From positions 1 to 44,975 of the forward strand of contig JACXWG010000008.1 of the NCBI GenBank assembly GCA_014764605.1: DNA of 44,975 nt. Reading direction: 5' to 3'. Of the stretch, positions 16,394 to 24,473 are shown piece by piece. The translations under genes were made by a program, and so were the position numbers. The DNA comes from Quinella sp. 1Q5. Its GTDB lineage: Bacteria; Bacillota; Negativicutes; Selenomonadales; Selenomonadaceae. The notes below the pieces were generated by a model that had not been told where the DNA came from, did not search any database, and saw nothing but the letters and a program-made list of their open reading frames with translations. Position 1 is the stretch's first letter; the number at the start of each line of letters is the position of its first letter.

Positions 16394-18208
16394 GTGATAG
16401 ACAACTCGAACAACGGAGAAGAATATATCGGGCGACTCAAGCCGCTAGCAATCATGGCGACGCTAATCATTGCGATATTGATTGCGCGGGTCGGCTATCT
16501 GCAACTCTATGACGGCGAATACTACGCACACCTAGCCGACGGCAACCGTATAAGGATTATCCCGTCAATGGCTCCGCGTGGCACCTTCTACGATAGAAAC
16601 GGTCAACTGCTCGTCACGAACCGTCCAGGCTTCAGCGTATCACTCTTGCCTTTGACCGAACCCATTAAGCCCGAAGTCGTCGAACGCGTTTCCAAACTCC
16701 TAAACGTTCCCATTGAAGAGATTCAGCAAAGGATTTCAGTTCACTCCGGCTTCGACCCAATACGCATTCGCCCCGACGTTTCGCAAGACATCGTAACGAT
16801 TATCGAGGAGCAAAAGGATTTGTATCCAGGCGTCGTCATAGAAGTTCAGCCGATTAGAAACTACTACCTAAAGCAGGAGGGTGCGCATACGTTCGGATAT
16901 GTCAGCGAAATTTCCGACGCCGAGCTTGAGACTAAGAAGGAAGAAGGCTACAAGTCCGGAGACATCATCGGCAAGTTTGGATTGGAGCGCGTCTACGATA
17001 AAGAGATTCGCGGCGAGAACGGAGGCGAGCAAGTTGAAGTCGACGTGGCGGGCAAGCCTGTACAAATCCTCGGCAAGAAGGAGCCTAAGCCCGGCTACGA
17101 CTTAATCTTGACGATTGACCGTGATTTACAAATGGCGGCGGAGGCGGCGGTTGATAAAATGTTAAGTTCTTTGGGCTGTCATGCGGCGGCGGCAGTCGTC
17201 CTTAATCCGCAGACGGGCGAAGTCTTAGCTCTGGTTAGTCGTCCCGCCTTCGACCCGAACCTTTTTGCGCACGGCATATCGACTAAGGACTGGAACGCAA
17301 TCAACAACAACCCCTATCACCCGATGGACAACAAAGCGATTACCGGCGAATACCCGCCCGGCTCGACGTTTAAAATCGTCACGGGTACAGCGGCACTCGC
17401 TACGGGCAAGGTCGACCCTAACGAACTAATCTTTGACGGCGGAACGCATTGGCTTGTTCCCAAAGGCAACGCGGGCGGTGAGGCTCTCGGCTGGCTAGAC
17501 TTCCACGCGGCGTTAAGTCATTCCGATAACGTTTACTTCTATGAATGCGGCAATCGCTTAGGGGCCGACCTTCTGGAAAGTTATGCTCGTATGTTTGGGC
17601 TCGGCTCCGTCACGGGGATTGACTTGCCTTACGAGTCTCCGGGGCTTGCCGATTGGAAGGAGTACAAGTGGGAAGTCTATCACGATGATTTTTACTTGTC
17701 GGAAATAATGGACGCGGCGATTGGGCAGGGCTTTAATCTAGTGACGCCTCTTCAAGCAGCAATGGTCATGGGCGAGATTGCTGCCAACGGCAAACGTTAT
17801 AAGCCGCACCTCGTCCGGCAAATCGTCACGCAGGATAAGGAAGTTATTAAAGACTTTCAGCCCGAACTCCTAAGCGAATTGCAGGTTGAGCCTTGGGTTA
17901 TCGAATTGGTTCAAGCGGGCTTGCATGACGTCACAGTCAACGGCACGGCGGCTAGGAACTTTATCGGCTTCCCCTATGACATTGCGGGCAAGACTGGTAC
18001 TGCGGAGAATTCGCAGGGCACTGACCACGGCTGGTTTGTCGGCTACGGTCCCTTTGAAAATCCTCAAATCAGTGTGGCGGTTATCGTTGAGCAAGGCGGC
18101 TTCGGGGCAAGCTCTGCGGTTCCAATCGGTCGGCAGATAATGGAGGCGGCGTTTAATCTCATGGTTCAGCGCGGGGAGTTGGTCGCTCCTAATCAAGGAG
18201 GGAAATGA
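16394..18208 (+). CDS. mrdA: penicillin-binding protein 2 (elongation-type transpeptidase)
   Basis: PBP2 cross-links peptidoglycan during side-wall growth, working with RodA and MreB. The protein has one N-terminal membrane helix (about residues 15-37) and a pedestal domain (GNRIRIIPSMAPRGTFYDRNG, with RPGFSVSLLPL). The transpeptidase domain has SxxK at S324 (PPGSTFKIVTG), the SxN motif SHSDNVYFYECGNRLG, and KTG in AGKTGTAENSQGTDHGWFVGY. The 604-residue length is normal for class B PBPs, and the C-terminus ends shortly after the transpeptidase. The GTG start has AGGAGG ten bases upstream. The next gene starts one base after its stop. No rodA or mreB is in the window. Confidence 0.92.
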   Translation: MIDNSNNGEEYIGRLKPLAIMATLIIAILIARVGYLQLYDGEYYAHLADGNRIRIIPSMAPRGTFYDRNGQLLVTNRPGFSVSLLPLTEPIKPEVVERVSKLLNVPIEEIQQRISVHSGFDPIRIRPDVSQDIVTIIEEQKDLYPGVVIEVQPIRNYYLKQEGAHTFGYVSEISDAELETKKEEGYKSGDIIGKFGLERVYDKEIRGENGGEQVEVDVAGKPVQILGKKEPKPGYDLILTIDRDLQMAAEAAVDKMLSSLGCHAAAAVVLNPQTGEVLALVSRPAFDPNLFAHGISTKDWNAINNNPYHPMDNKAITGEYPPGSTFKIVTGTAALATGKVDPNELIFDGGTHWLVPKGNAGGEALGWLDFHAALSHSDNVYFYECGNRLGADLLESYARMFGLGSVTGIDLPYESPGLADWKEYKWEVYHDDFYLSEIMDAAIGQGFNLVTPLQAAMVMGEIAANGKRYKPHLVRQIVTQDKEVIKDFQPELLSELQVEPWVIELVQAGLHDVTVNGTAARNFIGFPYDIAGKTGTAENSQGTDHGWFVGYGPFENPQISVAVIVEQGGFGASSAVPIGRQIMEAAFNLMVQRGELVAPNQGGK

Positions 18209-18209
18209 C

Positions 18210-18596
18210 ATGCGGAACTTTTTGGCGGCAATCGTCGTGGTGATTCTGTTTGCGTCGACAGCCCACGCCGAGATTAAAACCTACACGGGCTACGGCGAAT
18301 TCCTCATGACGAACGAGACGATTGACTATGCAAAGGAGCAAGCCGAACTTCTAGCTCAACGCGACGCCTTAGAAAAAGTTTGCGTCTTCGTCAAAGGGCA
18401 GTCGCTGATGATTGACAACGAACTAAGCGATGATGAAGTCATAACGATAAGCGCGGGTATCTTGCACGTGACGGACACGAAGTTTTCATTGGACATGGAC
18501 GAGGGCGGAATCTTAATCAAGTCGTTCGTCACGGCGCAGATTGACACGGCGGAGCTTGATACGCTACTTGAGCGGGAAGTTAATAAGCGTCGTTAG
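18210..18596 (+). CDS. small exported protein, FlgT/LPP20-like fold suspected
   Basis: 128 residues with a clear signal peptide (hydrophobic 4-15, cleavage likely after STAHA at about residue 20). The mature part has the pattern YTGYGEFLMTNETIDYAKEQAELLAQRDALEKVCVF. This resembles the alpha/beta start of FlgT N-terminal and LPP20-type domains, where a short Gly-containing strand is followed by an Ala-rich helix. FlgT itself is a flagellar outer-ring protein of vibrios; similar domains occur in other exported proteins. AAGGAGG lies inside the end of the PBP2 gene and the start is one base after that stop, so the pair is co-expressed. Periplasmic or cell-surface location is inferred. Confidence 0.55.
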   Translation: MRNFLAAIVVVILFASTAHAEIKTYTGYGEFLMTNETIDYAKEQAELLAQRDALEKVCVFVKGQSLMIDNELSDDEVITISAGILHVTDTKFSLDMDEGGILIKSFVTAQIDTAELDTLLEREVNKRR

Positions 18597-18613
18597 TCTC
18601 GTTGCAAATTTCG

Positions 18614-18642
18614 TTGTCAAGCGTCAGGATTTATGATTTAAT
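18614..18642 (+). promoter_or_regulatory. promoter for the cyd operon
   Basis: TTGTCA (18614-18619), a 17-base spacer and TTTAAT (18637-18642) fit a sigma-70-type promoter. It stands about 30 bases before the cydA start codon. Confidence 0.65.
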
Positions 18643-18674
18643 AAGAGCCAACAACTAGAAAGGAAGTGATTTAA

Positions 18675-20042
18675 TTGGACGCACTAATTCTATCGCGATT
18701 GCAGTTCGCAATCACAACTATCTATCATTTCTTATTCGTTCCGGTGACTTTGGGCTTATCAATCTTCGTTGCACTGCTTGAGACGTGGTACATCAACAGC
18801 GGCAGTTACGAGGAGCGAATCAAGCTCAAAAAGCTCGTGAAGTTCTTCGGGACAATCTTCCTGATTAACTTCGCAATGGGTGTCGTAACTGGTATCGTGC
18901 AAGAATTCCACTTCGGTATGAACTGGTCGGAATACGCACGCTTCATGGGCGACATCTTCGGAGCACCGCTCGCGCTTGAGGCTCTAACTGCCTTCTTCAT
19001 CGAGTCGACGTTTATTGGGCTATGGATTTTCGGCTGGGATAAGCTAAGCGAGAAACTTCACTGCCTTTGCATTTGGATTGTCGCGTTTGGTAGCAACTTG
19101 TCGGCGTTCTGGATTCTCGTGGCGAATTCTTTTATGCAACGCCCCGTAGGCTACGCGCTTGAGGACGGACGCGCAGTCATGACGGATTTTGTTGAGCTAG
19201 TCACTAATCCTTACGTTGCTGGCGAATATTCGCACGCATTTTTTGCCGGAATCACTACTGGCGGCTTCCTAGTTATCGTCGTGAGTGCGTGGAAGATTGC
19301 AACTGACGAGGCGTCGCGGGAAATGTTTATCAGGACAATGCGCCGCGCAGTTCTCTACACGATGCTTGGCACTTTAGGCGTTATGGGGTCGGGTCACATG
19401 CACGCGCAGTATTTAGCCGAAGCAAATCCGATGAAGCTTGCGTCATTCGAGGCTTTATGGGAGACGGAAAACCCTGCGCCGTTCGCGGTCGTCGCCGATA
19501 TTAATCAAGAGGCAGGGCGCAACGATTTTGAAATTCTAATCCCGAAAATGTTCAGTTTCATGGTTCATAACTCTTTTAGCGGCGAAGTCAAAGGTATTAA
19601 CGATTTGCAACGCGAAGCCGTCGAAAAATACGGGAGCGGCTATTACATTCCCAACGACGTGCGCGGCATGTTCTGGAGCTTTAGAGCTATGGTCGGCACG
19701 GGTGGCGCGTTATTGTTTATCGTGTTCGTGACGGGCGTTTTAGTCTTCTTCTGCCGAGAAAAACTCCGCGAACATTACTGTTGCCTAAAGTTTATGCCGA
19801 TATTGTTGCCGTTGCCATTTATCGCGAACTCTGCGGGCTGGTATATTGCCGAGGCGGGTCGTCAGCCGTGGATAGTCGTCGGCTTGCAGAAAACAGCTTT
19901 GGCAGTCAGCCCGAACTTATCTGCGGGCGAAGTTTGGATAACCTTAATCGGCTTCACGGCAATTTATCTGTTCTTGGCAGTCTTAGCAGTCTTCGCGGCG
20001 GTCATGTTCATTCGACGTACTAAAATCACTTCTGAGGAGTGA
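18675..20042 (+). CDS. cydA: cytochrome bd oxidase subunit I
   Basis: CydA holds the three hemes and the quinol site of the bd-type terminal oxidase in the cytoplasmic membrane. The start is TTG at 18675 after AAGGAAGTGA. It opens with DALILSRLQFAITTIYHFLFVPVTLG, which carries the axial His of the oxygen-reducing site. Further motifs are VVTGIVQEFHFGMNW, HAFFAGITTGGF, and GWYIAEAGRQPW near the C-terminus. About nine membrane helices are present. At 455 residues it has the short Q-loop typical of Firmicutes forms. Unusually, cydB does not follow directly: two small coiled-coil proteins are inserted. Confidence 0.95.
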   Translation: MDALILSRLQFAITTIYHFLFVPVTLGLSIFVALLETWYINSGSYEERIKLKKLVKFFGTIFLINFAMGVVTGIVQEFHFGMNWSEYARFMGDIFGAPLALEALTAFFIESTFIGLWIFGWDKLSEKLHCLCIWIVAFGSNLSAFWILVANSFMQRPVGYALEDGRAVMTDFVELVTNPYVAGEYSHAFFAGITTGGFLVIVVSAWKIATDEASREMFIRTMRRAVLYTMLGTLGVMGSGHMHAQYLAEANPMKLASFEALWETENPAPFAVVADINQEAGRNDFEILIPKMFSFMVHNSFSGEVKGINDLQREAVEKYGSGYYIPNDVRGMFWSFRAMVGTGGALLFIVFVTGVLVFFCREKLREHYCCLKFMPILLPLPFIANSAGWYIAEAGRQPWIVVGLQKTALAVSPNLSAGEVWITLIGFTAIYLFLAVLAVFAAVMFIRRTKITSEE

Positions 20043-20047
20043 TTACA

Positions 20048-20395
20048 ATGATTAACGCAGAAGAAAGAATTACAACAGTTGAAAAACGCGTTGATAATCT
20101 TGAAACTAAGTTTGAAATGTTTATGCAGGAAATGCGTGACTTTAAAACGGAAATGCGCGACCGTGATAATCAACGGGCAACTGAAATTATGGAAATGCGC
20201 CAAAAGCATGATGCCGATATTAAAGACATGAATCAACGTTTCTATGCAAAGATGGACGCTATGGACACAAAAATTGACGGAATAAGTAAGCACGTACAAA
20301 ATTTGACGGTCGCGGCGATTGTCGGTATCGGTGCGGCTGTTGCAGGAATTGGAGCGATTGCTGTAACGGTTATTTATTCAGTTTTGACCCGCTGA
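20048..20395 (+). CDS. coiled-coil protein with C-terminal membrane anchor, copy 1
   Basis: 115 residues from the ATG at 20048, after GAGGAG at the cydA stop. Residues 1-80 are charged with a heptad pattern (ITTVEKRVDNLETKFEMFMQ, then MRDFKTEMRDRD). A single helix near residues 88-111 (AAIVGIGAAVAGIGAIAVTV) precedes the short end YSVLTR. The architecture resembles XhlA-type small coiled-coil membrane proteins, but no definite family is recognised. It is paralogous to the next gene: both share ELRDFK/EMRDFK-like segments, DxKID(G/N)...KHVxNL and a final LLTR/VLTR. Its position between cydA and cydB suggests a part in oxidase assembly or stability, which is inference only. Confidence 0.75.
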   Translation: MINAEERITTVEKRVDNLETKFEMFMQEMRDFKTEMRDRDNQRATEIMEMRQKHDADIKDMNQRFYAKMDAMDTKIDGISKHVQNLTVAAIVGIGAAVAGIGAIAVTVIYSVLTR

Positions 20396-20421
20396 AAAAT
20401 TTTTCAAGGAGGTCGATTATC

Positions 20422-20757
20422 ATGACTGATTTGGAAATGAAAGTCGACAGGCTCGACGGACGCGTTTCTAGTCTTGAACAACGCGTGACTGAAACTACTA
20501 CAAACGTCAATAATCTGATTGCGGAGCTTCGCGACTTTAAAAACGAAATGCGCCAACAAAATCAAATGCGGGCGGAAGAGATTCGCGAGATTCGGCAGGA
20601 TATGAAGACTATGCAAGCCAATCTTGACGCAAAAATTGATAACATGGGTAAGCACGTCCGCAATTTATCCGTCGCAACGATGGCGGCAGTCGGTGGCATG
20701 TTTATTGCCGTCGGTGTAATGGTCGGCACGATGATTTATACTCTTTTGACCCGCTGA
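20422..20757 (+). CDS. coiled-coil protein with C-terminal membrane anchor, copy 2
   Basis: 111 residues; the ATG at 20422 has AAGGAGG about ten bases before it. The N-terminal coiled coil (MKVDRLDGRVSSLEQRVTET) is followed by LIAELRDFKNEMRQQNQ and KIDNMGKHVRNLSV. A membrane helix runs from about residue 82 to 105, and the protein ends in YTLLTR. The shared layout and matching strings with the preceding gene indicate tandem duplication followed by divergence. Both lie on the cyd transcript. CydX and CydH, the known small bd subunits, are much shorter and lack coiled coils, so this is not simply one of them. Confidence 0.75.
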   Translation: MTDLEMKVDRLDGRVSSLEQRVTETTTNVNNLIAELRDFKNEMRQQNQMRAEEIREIRQDMKTMQANLDAKIDNMGKHVRNLSVATMAAVGGMFIAVGVMVGTMIYTLLTR

Positions 20758-20772
20758 AAGGGAGTGAGGATT

Positions 20773-21774
20773 ATGGATTTAAATATCGTCTGGTTTATCT
20801 TGATAACGGTGCTCTTCACGGGATTTTTTATCCTAGAGGGCTTTGATTATGGCGTTGGCATGATGATGATTGGTCGTCCGAAGAATGAACGCTCGCAATT
20901 CGTCCGCGCAATCGGTCCAGTGTGGGACGGCAACGAAGTTTGGATGATTACGGCGGGCGGCGCGACCTTTGCGGCTTTTCCGCACGTCTACGCTACGATG
21001 TTCAGCACATTTTATCTTGCGCTGTTCCTGATGCTTCTGGCGTTGATTATGCGCGGCGTCGCCTTTGAATTGCGCGGCAAACTTCAATATTCCGACTGGA
21101 TTAACTTCTGGGACTTCGGAATCATGTTCGGAAGTCTCGTACCCGCATTGCTCTGGGGCGTGGCGGTCGTGAATCTCCTTCGCGGTCTTCCGATTAACTA
21201 CGAAATGCATTATGTCGGAACTTTCTTTGACTTGCTTAACCCGTGCGCACTCGTCGGAGGGATTTTCTTCGTTTTGCTGTTCGCTTTCCACGGCGCAAAC
21301 TTCTTAGCACTCAAAATCGCCGATAAAGCCCTTGTCGAAGAATTGCAACGCAGAGCAACCTGTCTGGGCATTACGACCTTGATTATTTACGTGATGTTCG
21401 CCGCAGTCGCCGCTGTCGATACTGACATACTCGCAAAACTTAGCACAGTCATCTTTTTAGGAATTTCGATTGGCGCGTTGATTGCAAGTTGTGCGGCGGC
21501 TCATGCGGGCAACGCTTGCAAGGCTTTTATCTCCTCGACGCTCGGAATTGCCTTCCTAACGATTGGTTTCTTTAACGCTTTGTTCCCAAGATTGATGGTG
21601 TCGAGTATTTCGCCCGAATGGAGCCTAAACATTTATAACGCCGCCTCTACTCCGCATACTTTGACGCTTATGACGGTTGCGGCTCTAATCTTCGTCCCGA
21701 TTGTCCTTATCTATCAAGCTTGGTCTTACAAAATCTTCAAGGAACGTGTGACGGCTTCTGATGTTCACTATTAA
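20773..21774 (+). CDS. cydB: cytochrome bd oxidase subunit II
   Basis: CydB pairs with CydA in the bd oxidase. The start is ATG 20773 with GGAGTGAGGA upstream; a GTG at 20764 is less likely because it overlaps that site. Family motifs are GFFILEGFDYGVGMM, GPVWDGNEVWMITAGGATFAAFPHVYA and RGVAFELRGK. About eight to nine membrane helices are visible, and the 333-residue length is normal. The end overlaps the cydD start by 14 bases, indicating coupled translation. Confidence 0.95.
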   Translation: MDLNIVWFILITVLFTGFFILEGFDYGVGMMMIGRPKNERSQFVRAIGPVWDGNEVWMITAGGATFAAFPHVYATMFSTFYLALFLMLLALIMRGVAFELRGKLQYSDWINFWDFGIMFGSLVPALLWGVAVVNLLRGLPINYEMHYVGTFFDLLNPCALVGGIFFVLLFAFHGANFLALKIADKALVEELQRRATCLGITTLIIYVMFAAVAAVDTDILAKLSTVIFLGISIGALIASCAAAHAGNACKAFISSTLGIAFLTIGFFNALFPRLMVSSISPEWSLNIYNAASTPHTLTLMTVAALIFVPIVLIYQAWSYKIFKERVTASDVHY

Positions 21775-23284
21775 ACCCGAATCAAAAAAAATCCTCGGCG
21801 AAATTGTCCTGTGCAAGCTCGTCGAAGGATTTTTTATTTTGCTCGGCGCGGCGGCTCTTGTTAAGTTCATCAACTCGCCGTCAGAGAAACTTTTATTGGC
21901 GACGTTCGGATTGTTCGCGGGCAGATTTATCTTATCGGGCTTGACGGAAAGACTTTTCGCCCGCCTGTCAGTCAATGTCCAAACTTCCTTCCGAAATTCA
22001 ATCCACGAACAGATTTTTATCAAAGAAACTCAAAGCGGCGAACTCCTAACGCTGATATTCGATACCGTTCAAAGCTTGGACGACTTCTTCTTGAAGGTCG
22101 CTCCACAAATCGCCTCCGCTATAGTCTTCCTGCCGATATTTTTAATCTGCGCGGCATTCACCGACTTATTGACCGCCGGAATCTTGCTCGTGACGTTGCC
22201 GATTGCCCCGCTTTTGTTGTGGCTGATTGGCAGGGCTACCGCTGAAAAAAACGCTCGCGCATGGGCTGAACTCCAAAAATTAAACGCAGACTTCCGCGAA
22301 TTACTATCGGCAATCACAACGCTTAAAATGTTCGGTCGAATCGACGCGGGCGCAAAGAAAATTCATGAGGCATCGCAAAAATCATCGGCGGCAACTCTCG
22401 ACGTGCTCAAATTGGCTTTCGTGTCGTCGTTCGCCCTCGAATTGATTACAACGTTGGCAATCGCATTGGTCGCCGTGACTTTGGGTCTTAGATTGGTCGC
22501 CGGCAATGTCGAATTCCAAGCGGCGTTGTTCTTGTTGCTAATCGCGCCCGAATTCTTTTTGCCAATAAGGAAATTCGGCGTAGCCTTCCACGTGATGATT
22601 TCGGCTCGCGAATCACTCGCACGACTGAAAACTTTTTTATCTCACGCCGATAAAGTCTCCGGCTCGGTTGGGAAAAATTTAATGCCGCCGTCAATTTCAT
22701 TCGTCGACGTGACTTTTACTTATCCCAAAAAAAAATCGCCGGTACTTAGCGGCTTGAACTTGAAATTTTCTGCGGGAAAGGTCACGGCTTTAATCGGGGA
22801 CTCTGGCGCGGGCAAATCGACAGTTTTAAAACTTCTGGCGGGTCTCTTAACACCGACGGCAGGCGAAATCTTCTGGAATGACTTGCCGACCTCGCGAATG
22901 GAAAAAAATTCTATGCTGTCGAAGGTTTCTTACGTTCCGCAAGCCCCGCACCTATTCGACGCGCCTTTAATCAAGAATTTCACAATGTTTGACACCCTCG
23001 ACGCCGCCGAACTAAAAATTTTACTCGCCGAACTCAATTTATCACTCGATTTGAATTCGACGCAAAAACTTAGTCGCGGACAACTCCAACGCCTCGGCTT
23101 GATTCGCGCCATATTAAAAAATTCGCCGATTATCCTACTCGACGAACCGACTGCCGGGCTTGATGAACTCACAGAACAAAAAGTTATAAACTTGATAAAA
23201 AAAATATCGCCGCGAAGGACGATTATCATTGCAACTCACCGTTTAGCAGTCATCGACGCCGCCGACGAAGTATTACAGCTTTAA
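21761..23284 (+). CDS. cydD: CydD-type ABC transporter half (fused permease-ATPase)
   Basis: CydDC exports thiols (cysteine or glutathione in E. coli) and is needed to mature cytochrome bd. Residues 1-300 hold six membrane helices of the type I ABC exporter fold. The ATPase domain has Walker A GDSGAGKST, the Q-loop in SYVPQAPHLF, a signature LSRGQLQRLG (R replaces the usual G), Walker B PIILLDEPTAG, and H-loop ATHRL. The 507-residue length is slightly short. Only one half is present: the next gene is on the other strand. The partner is either elsewhere or this protein acts as a homodimer. Confidence 0.88.
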   Translation: MFTIKPESKKILGEIVLCKLVEGFFILLGAAALVKFINSPSEKLLLATFGLFAGRFILSGLTERLFARLSVNVQTSFRNSIHEQIFIKETQSGELLTLIFDTVQSLDDFFLKVAPQIASAIVFLPIFLICAAFTDLLTAGILLVTLPIAPLLLWLIGRATAEKNARAWAELQKLNADFRELLSAITTLKMFGRIDAGAKKIHEASQKSSAATLDVLKLAFVSSFALELITTLAIALVAVTLGLRLVAGNVEFQAALFLLLIAPEFFLPIRKFGVAFHVMISARESLARLKTFLSHADKVSGSVGKNLMPPSISFVDVTFTYPKKKSPVLSGLNLKFSAGKVTALIGDSGAGKSTVLKLLAGLLTPTAGEIFWNDLPTSRMEKNSMLSKVSYVPQAPHLFDAPLIKNFTMFDTLDAAELKILLAELNLSLDLNSTQKLSRGQLQRLGLIRAILKNSPIILLDEPTAGLDELTEQKVINLIKKISPRRTIIIATHRLAVIDAADEVLQL

Positions 23285-24240
23285 TTCTTAATGATTCGGG
23301 TCAAACTCTCAACCAGAAATGCGAAACTCGTACGCGGCTCGGATTCCAATTTCGCAAGCTCTCGAATCGAATCATATCCCGTATTGATTTCGTCCAGTCG
23401 TTGGAAAAATGATTCGGCTTGGTCTTTAACAAAGCTGAGCTTACGTTTTTTATCCGCTACAGCCTTCGACGTATCATTTTCAGGTAAAGTGGCAAGCAAT
23501 TCATCTACCACGCTTAAAACCGCCTCATAATATCTTATCGCGGACTTATCAACCGCTTCAACGTCATATTTATCTAAAATGGTCTGACAATCGAAGTTTG
23601 AAGCGGATTTTTTATTTTGTGGCGGCTTGATAAGCATTTCATTGTACAACTTGTTAATTTCGTCGTCGTCGAATATCGGAATCAGTCCATTTGATTTGAA
23701 GATGTTTAATATTTCTTGTGCCGTGCCAGAAAAATGATTCGGAACTAATTTTGAACTACACGGAAGGACATTAACCATACGAGAATCTGAAATATCAGTA
23801 TTTGCTCCGCCATCATCTAAATCTTTTCCTGCCAGGCTACCATTATAAATAACACACCAACTGTATTTATCATTTATGCGCCAATGATTACCCTTTTGGA
23901 ACGGAAAAGTTCTATTCCAAATCATATTCCAAAGTTCATCATGCGTAGGAATTCTCCAATCGTTAAAGTCGCCCCAATCCCCATAATTTTTCTTTGAAAT
24001 TAAATCGCGAACCTCTTTATAGAAGGTTGTACTAAAATATTCTTTACCGTCGTCCTTCTGATAAGGAAAATAATCTAAGTTCGCCCAAATGAGCGCGGTA
24101 TTGGCATCGAATAGGATTGCATCGTTATTTTTAAAGAAGAACCAGCGTTGATTAGCGATGGCGTCGAGGATTTTAGCAAAATCACTACTTGAGCCTGTCG
24201 AGTTCGTGTTATCGCGACCTTTTTTAGAATCTACAGTCAT
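23281..24240 (-). CDS. DUF1566-like (Lcl C-terminal domain) protein
   Basis: The start is the ATG at 24240 with GGAGGTGG upstream; the frame extends to 24309 but that part lacks a ribosome site. The 319-residue protein has no signal peptide. Residues about 15-150 carry DUF1566-like features: ILFDANTALIWANLDYFPY, then the diagnostic DWRIPTHDELWNMIW and a W/G-rich core. Residues 160-319 are helical and charged, with no match recognised. The domain is often found on secreted or phage-tail-like proteins and its role is uncertain. It is a lone gene, convergent with cydD by four bases. Confidence 0.6.
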   Translation of the reverse strand: MTVDSKKGRDNTNSTGSSSDFAKILDAIANQRWFFFKNNDAILFDANTALIWANLDYFPYQKDDGKEYFSTTFYKEVRDLISKKNYGDWGDFNDWRIPTHDELWNMIWNRTFPFQKGNHWRINDKYSWCVIYNGSLAGKDLDDGGANTDISDSRMVNVLPCSSKLVPNHFSGTAQEILNIFKSNGLIPIFDDDEINKLYNEMLIKPPQNKKSASNFDCQTILDKYDVEAVDKSAIRYYEAVLSVVDELLATLPENDTSKAVADKKRKLSFVKDQAESFFQRLDEINTGYDSIRELAKLESEPRTSFAFLVESLTRIIKN

Positions 24241-24259
24241 GAAGACCACCTCCGCGCAG

Positions 24260-24288
24260 ATTTTAGCACACGGAACGACAAAAACCAA
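24260..24288 (-). promoter_or_regulatory. promoter of the DUF1566-like gene
   Basis: On the minus strand TTGGTT (24283-24288), a 17-base spacer and TAAAAT (24260-24265) stand just ahead of the GGAGGTGG ribosome site. Confidence 0.55.
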
Positions 24289-24313
24289 TGATTGAATCAA
24301 AAATTTCAAATGA

Positions 24314-24335
24314 AAATTCCGCTCAAGCGGAATTT
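24314..24335. repeat. 22-base near-perfect palindrome in intergenic region
   Basis: AAATTCCGCT, two bases CA, then AGCGGAATTT form a 10-bp inverted repeat. It lies between the divergent DUF1566-like and yybS genes, with no T-tract after it, so an operator-like site is as likely as a hairpin. A small TCGC-TTCG-GCGA hairpin followed by seven T lies nearby at 24353-24371. Confidence 0.7.
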
Positions 24336-24439
24336 AATAATCATTACAGCTCGCTTCGGCGATTTTTTTATGTCAACTGATTGTTCATTACCTTTGCTCC
24401 AAATTATTGCTTGAACTGGTAAAACTCTGTACGGTTTGA

Positions 24440-24445
24440 TATAAT
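24440..24445 (+). promoter_or_regulatory. -10 element upstream of yybS
   Basis: A perfect TATAAT lies 28 bases before the yybS ATG and ahead of the ACGGAGG ribosome site. No good -35 at 17 bases was found; TTGAAC at 24411-24416 is too far away. Confidence 0.5.
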
Positions 24446-24473
24446 GCGGAAAATTTTTTACGGAGGCAAATTG

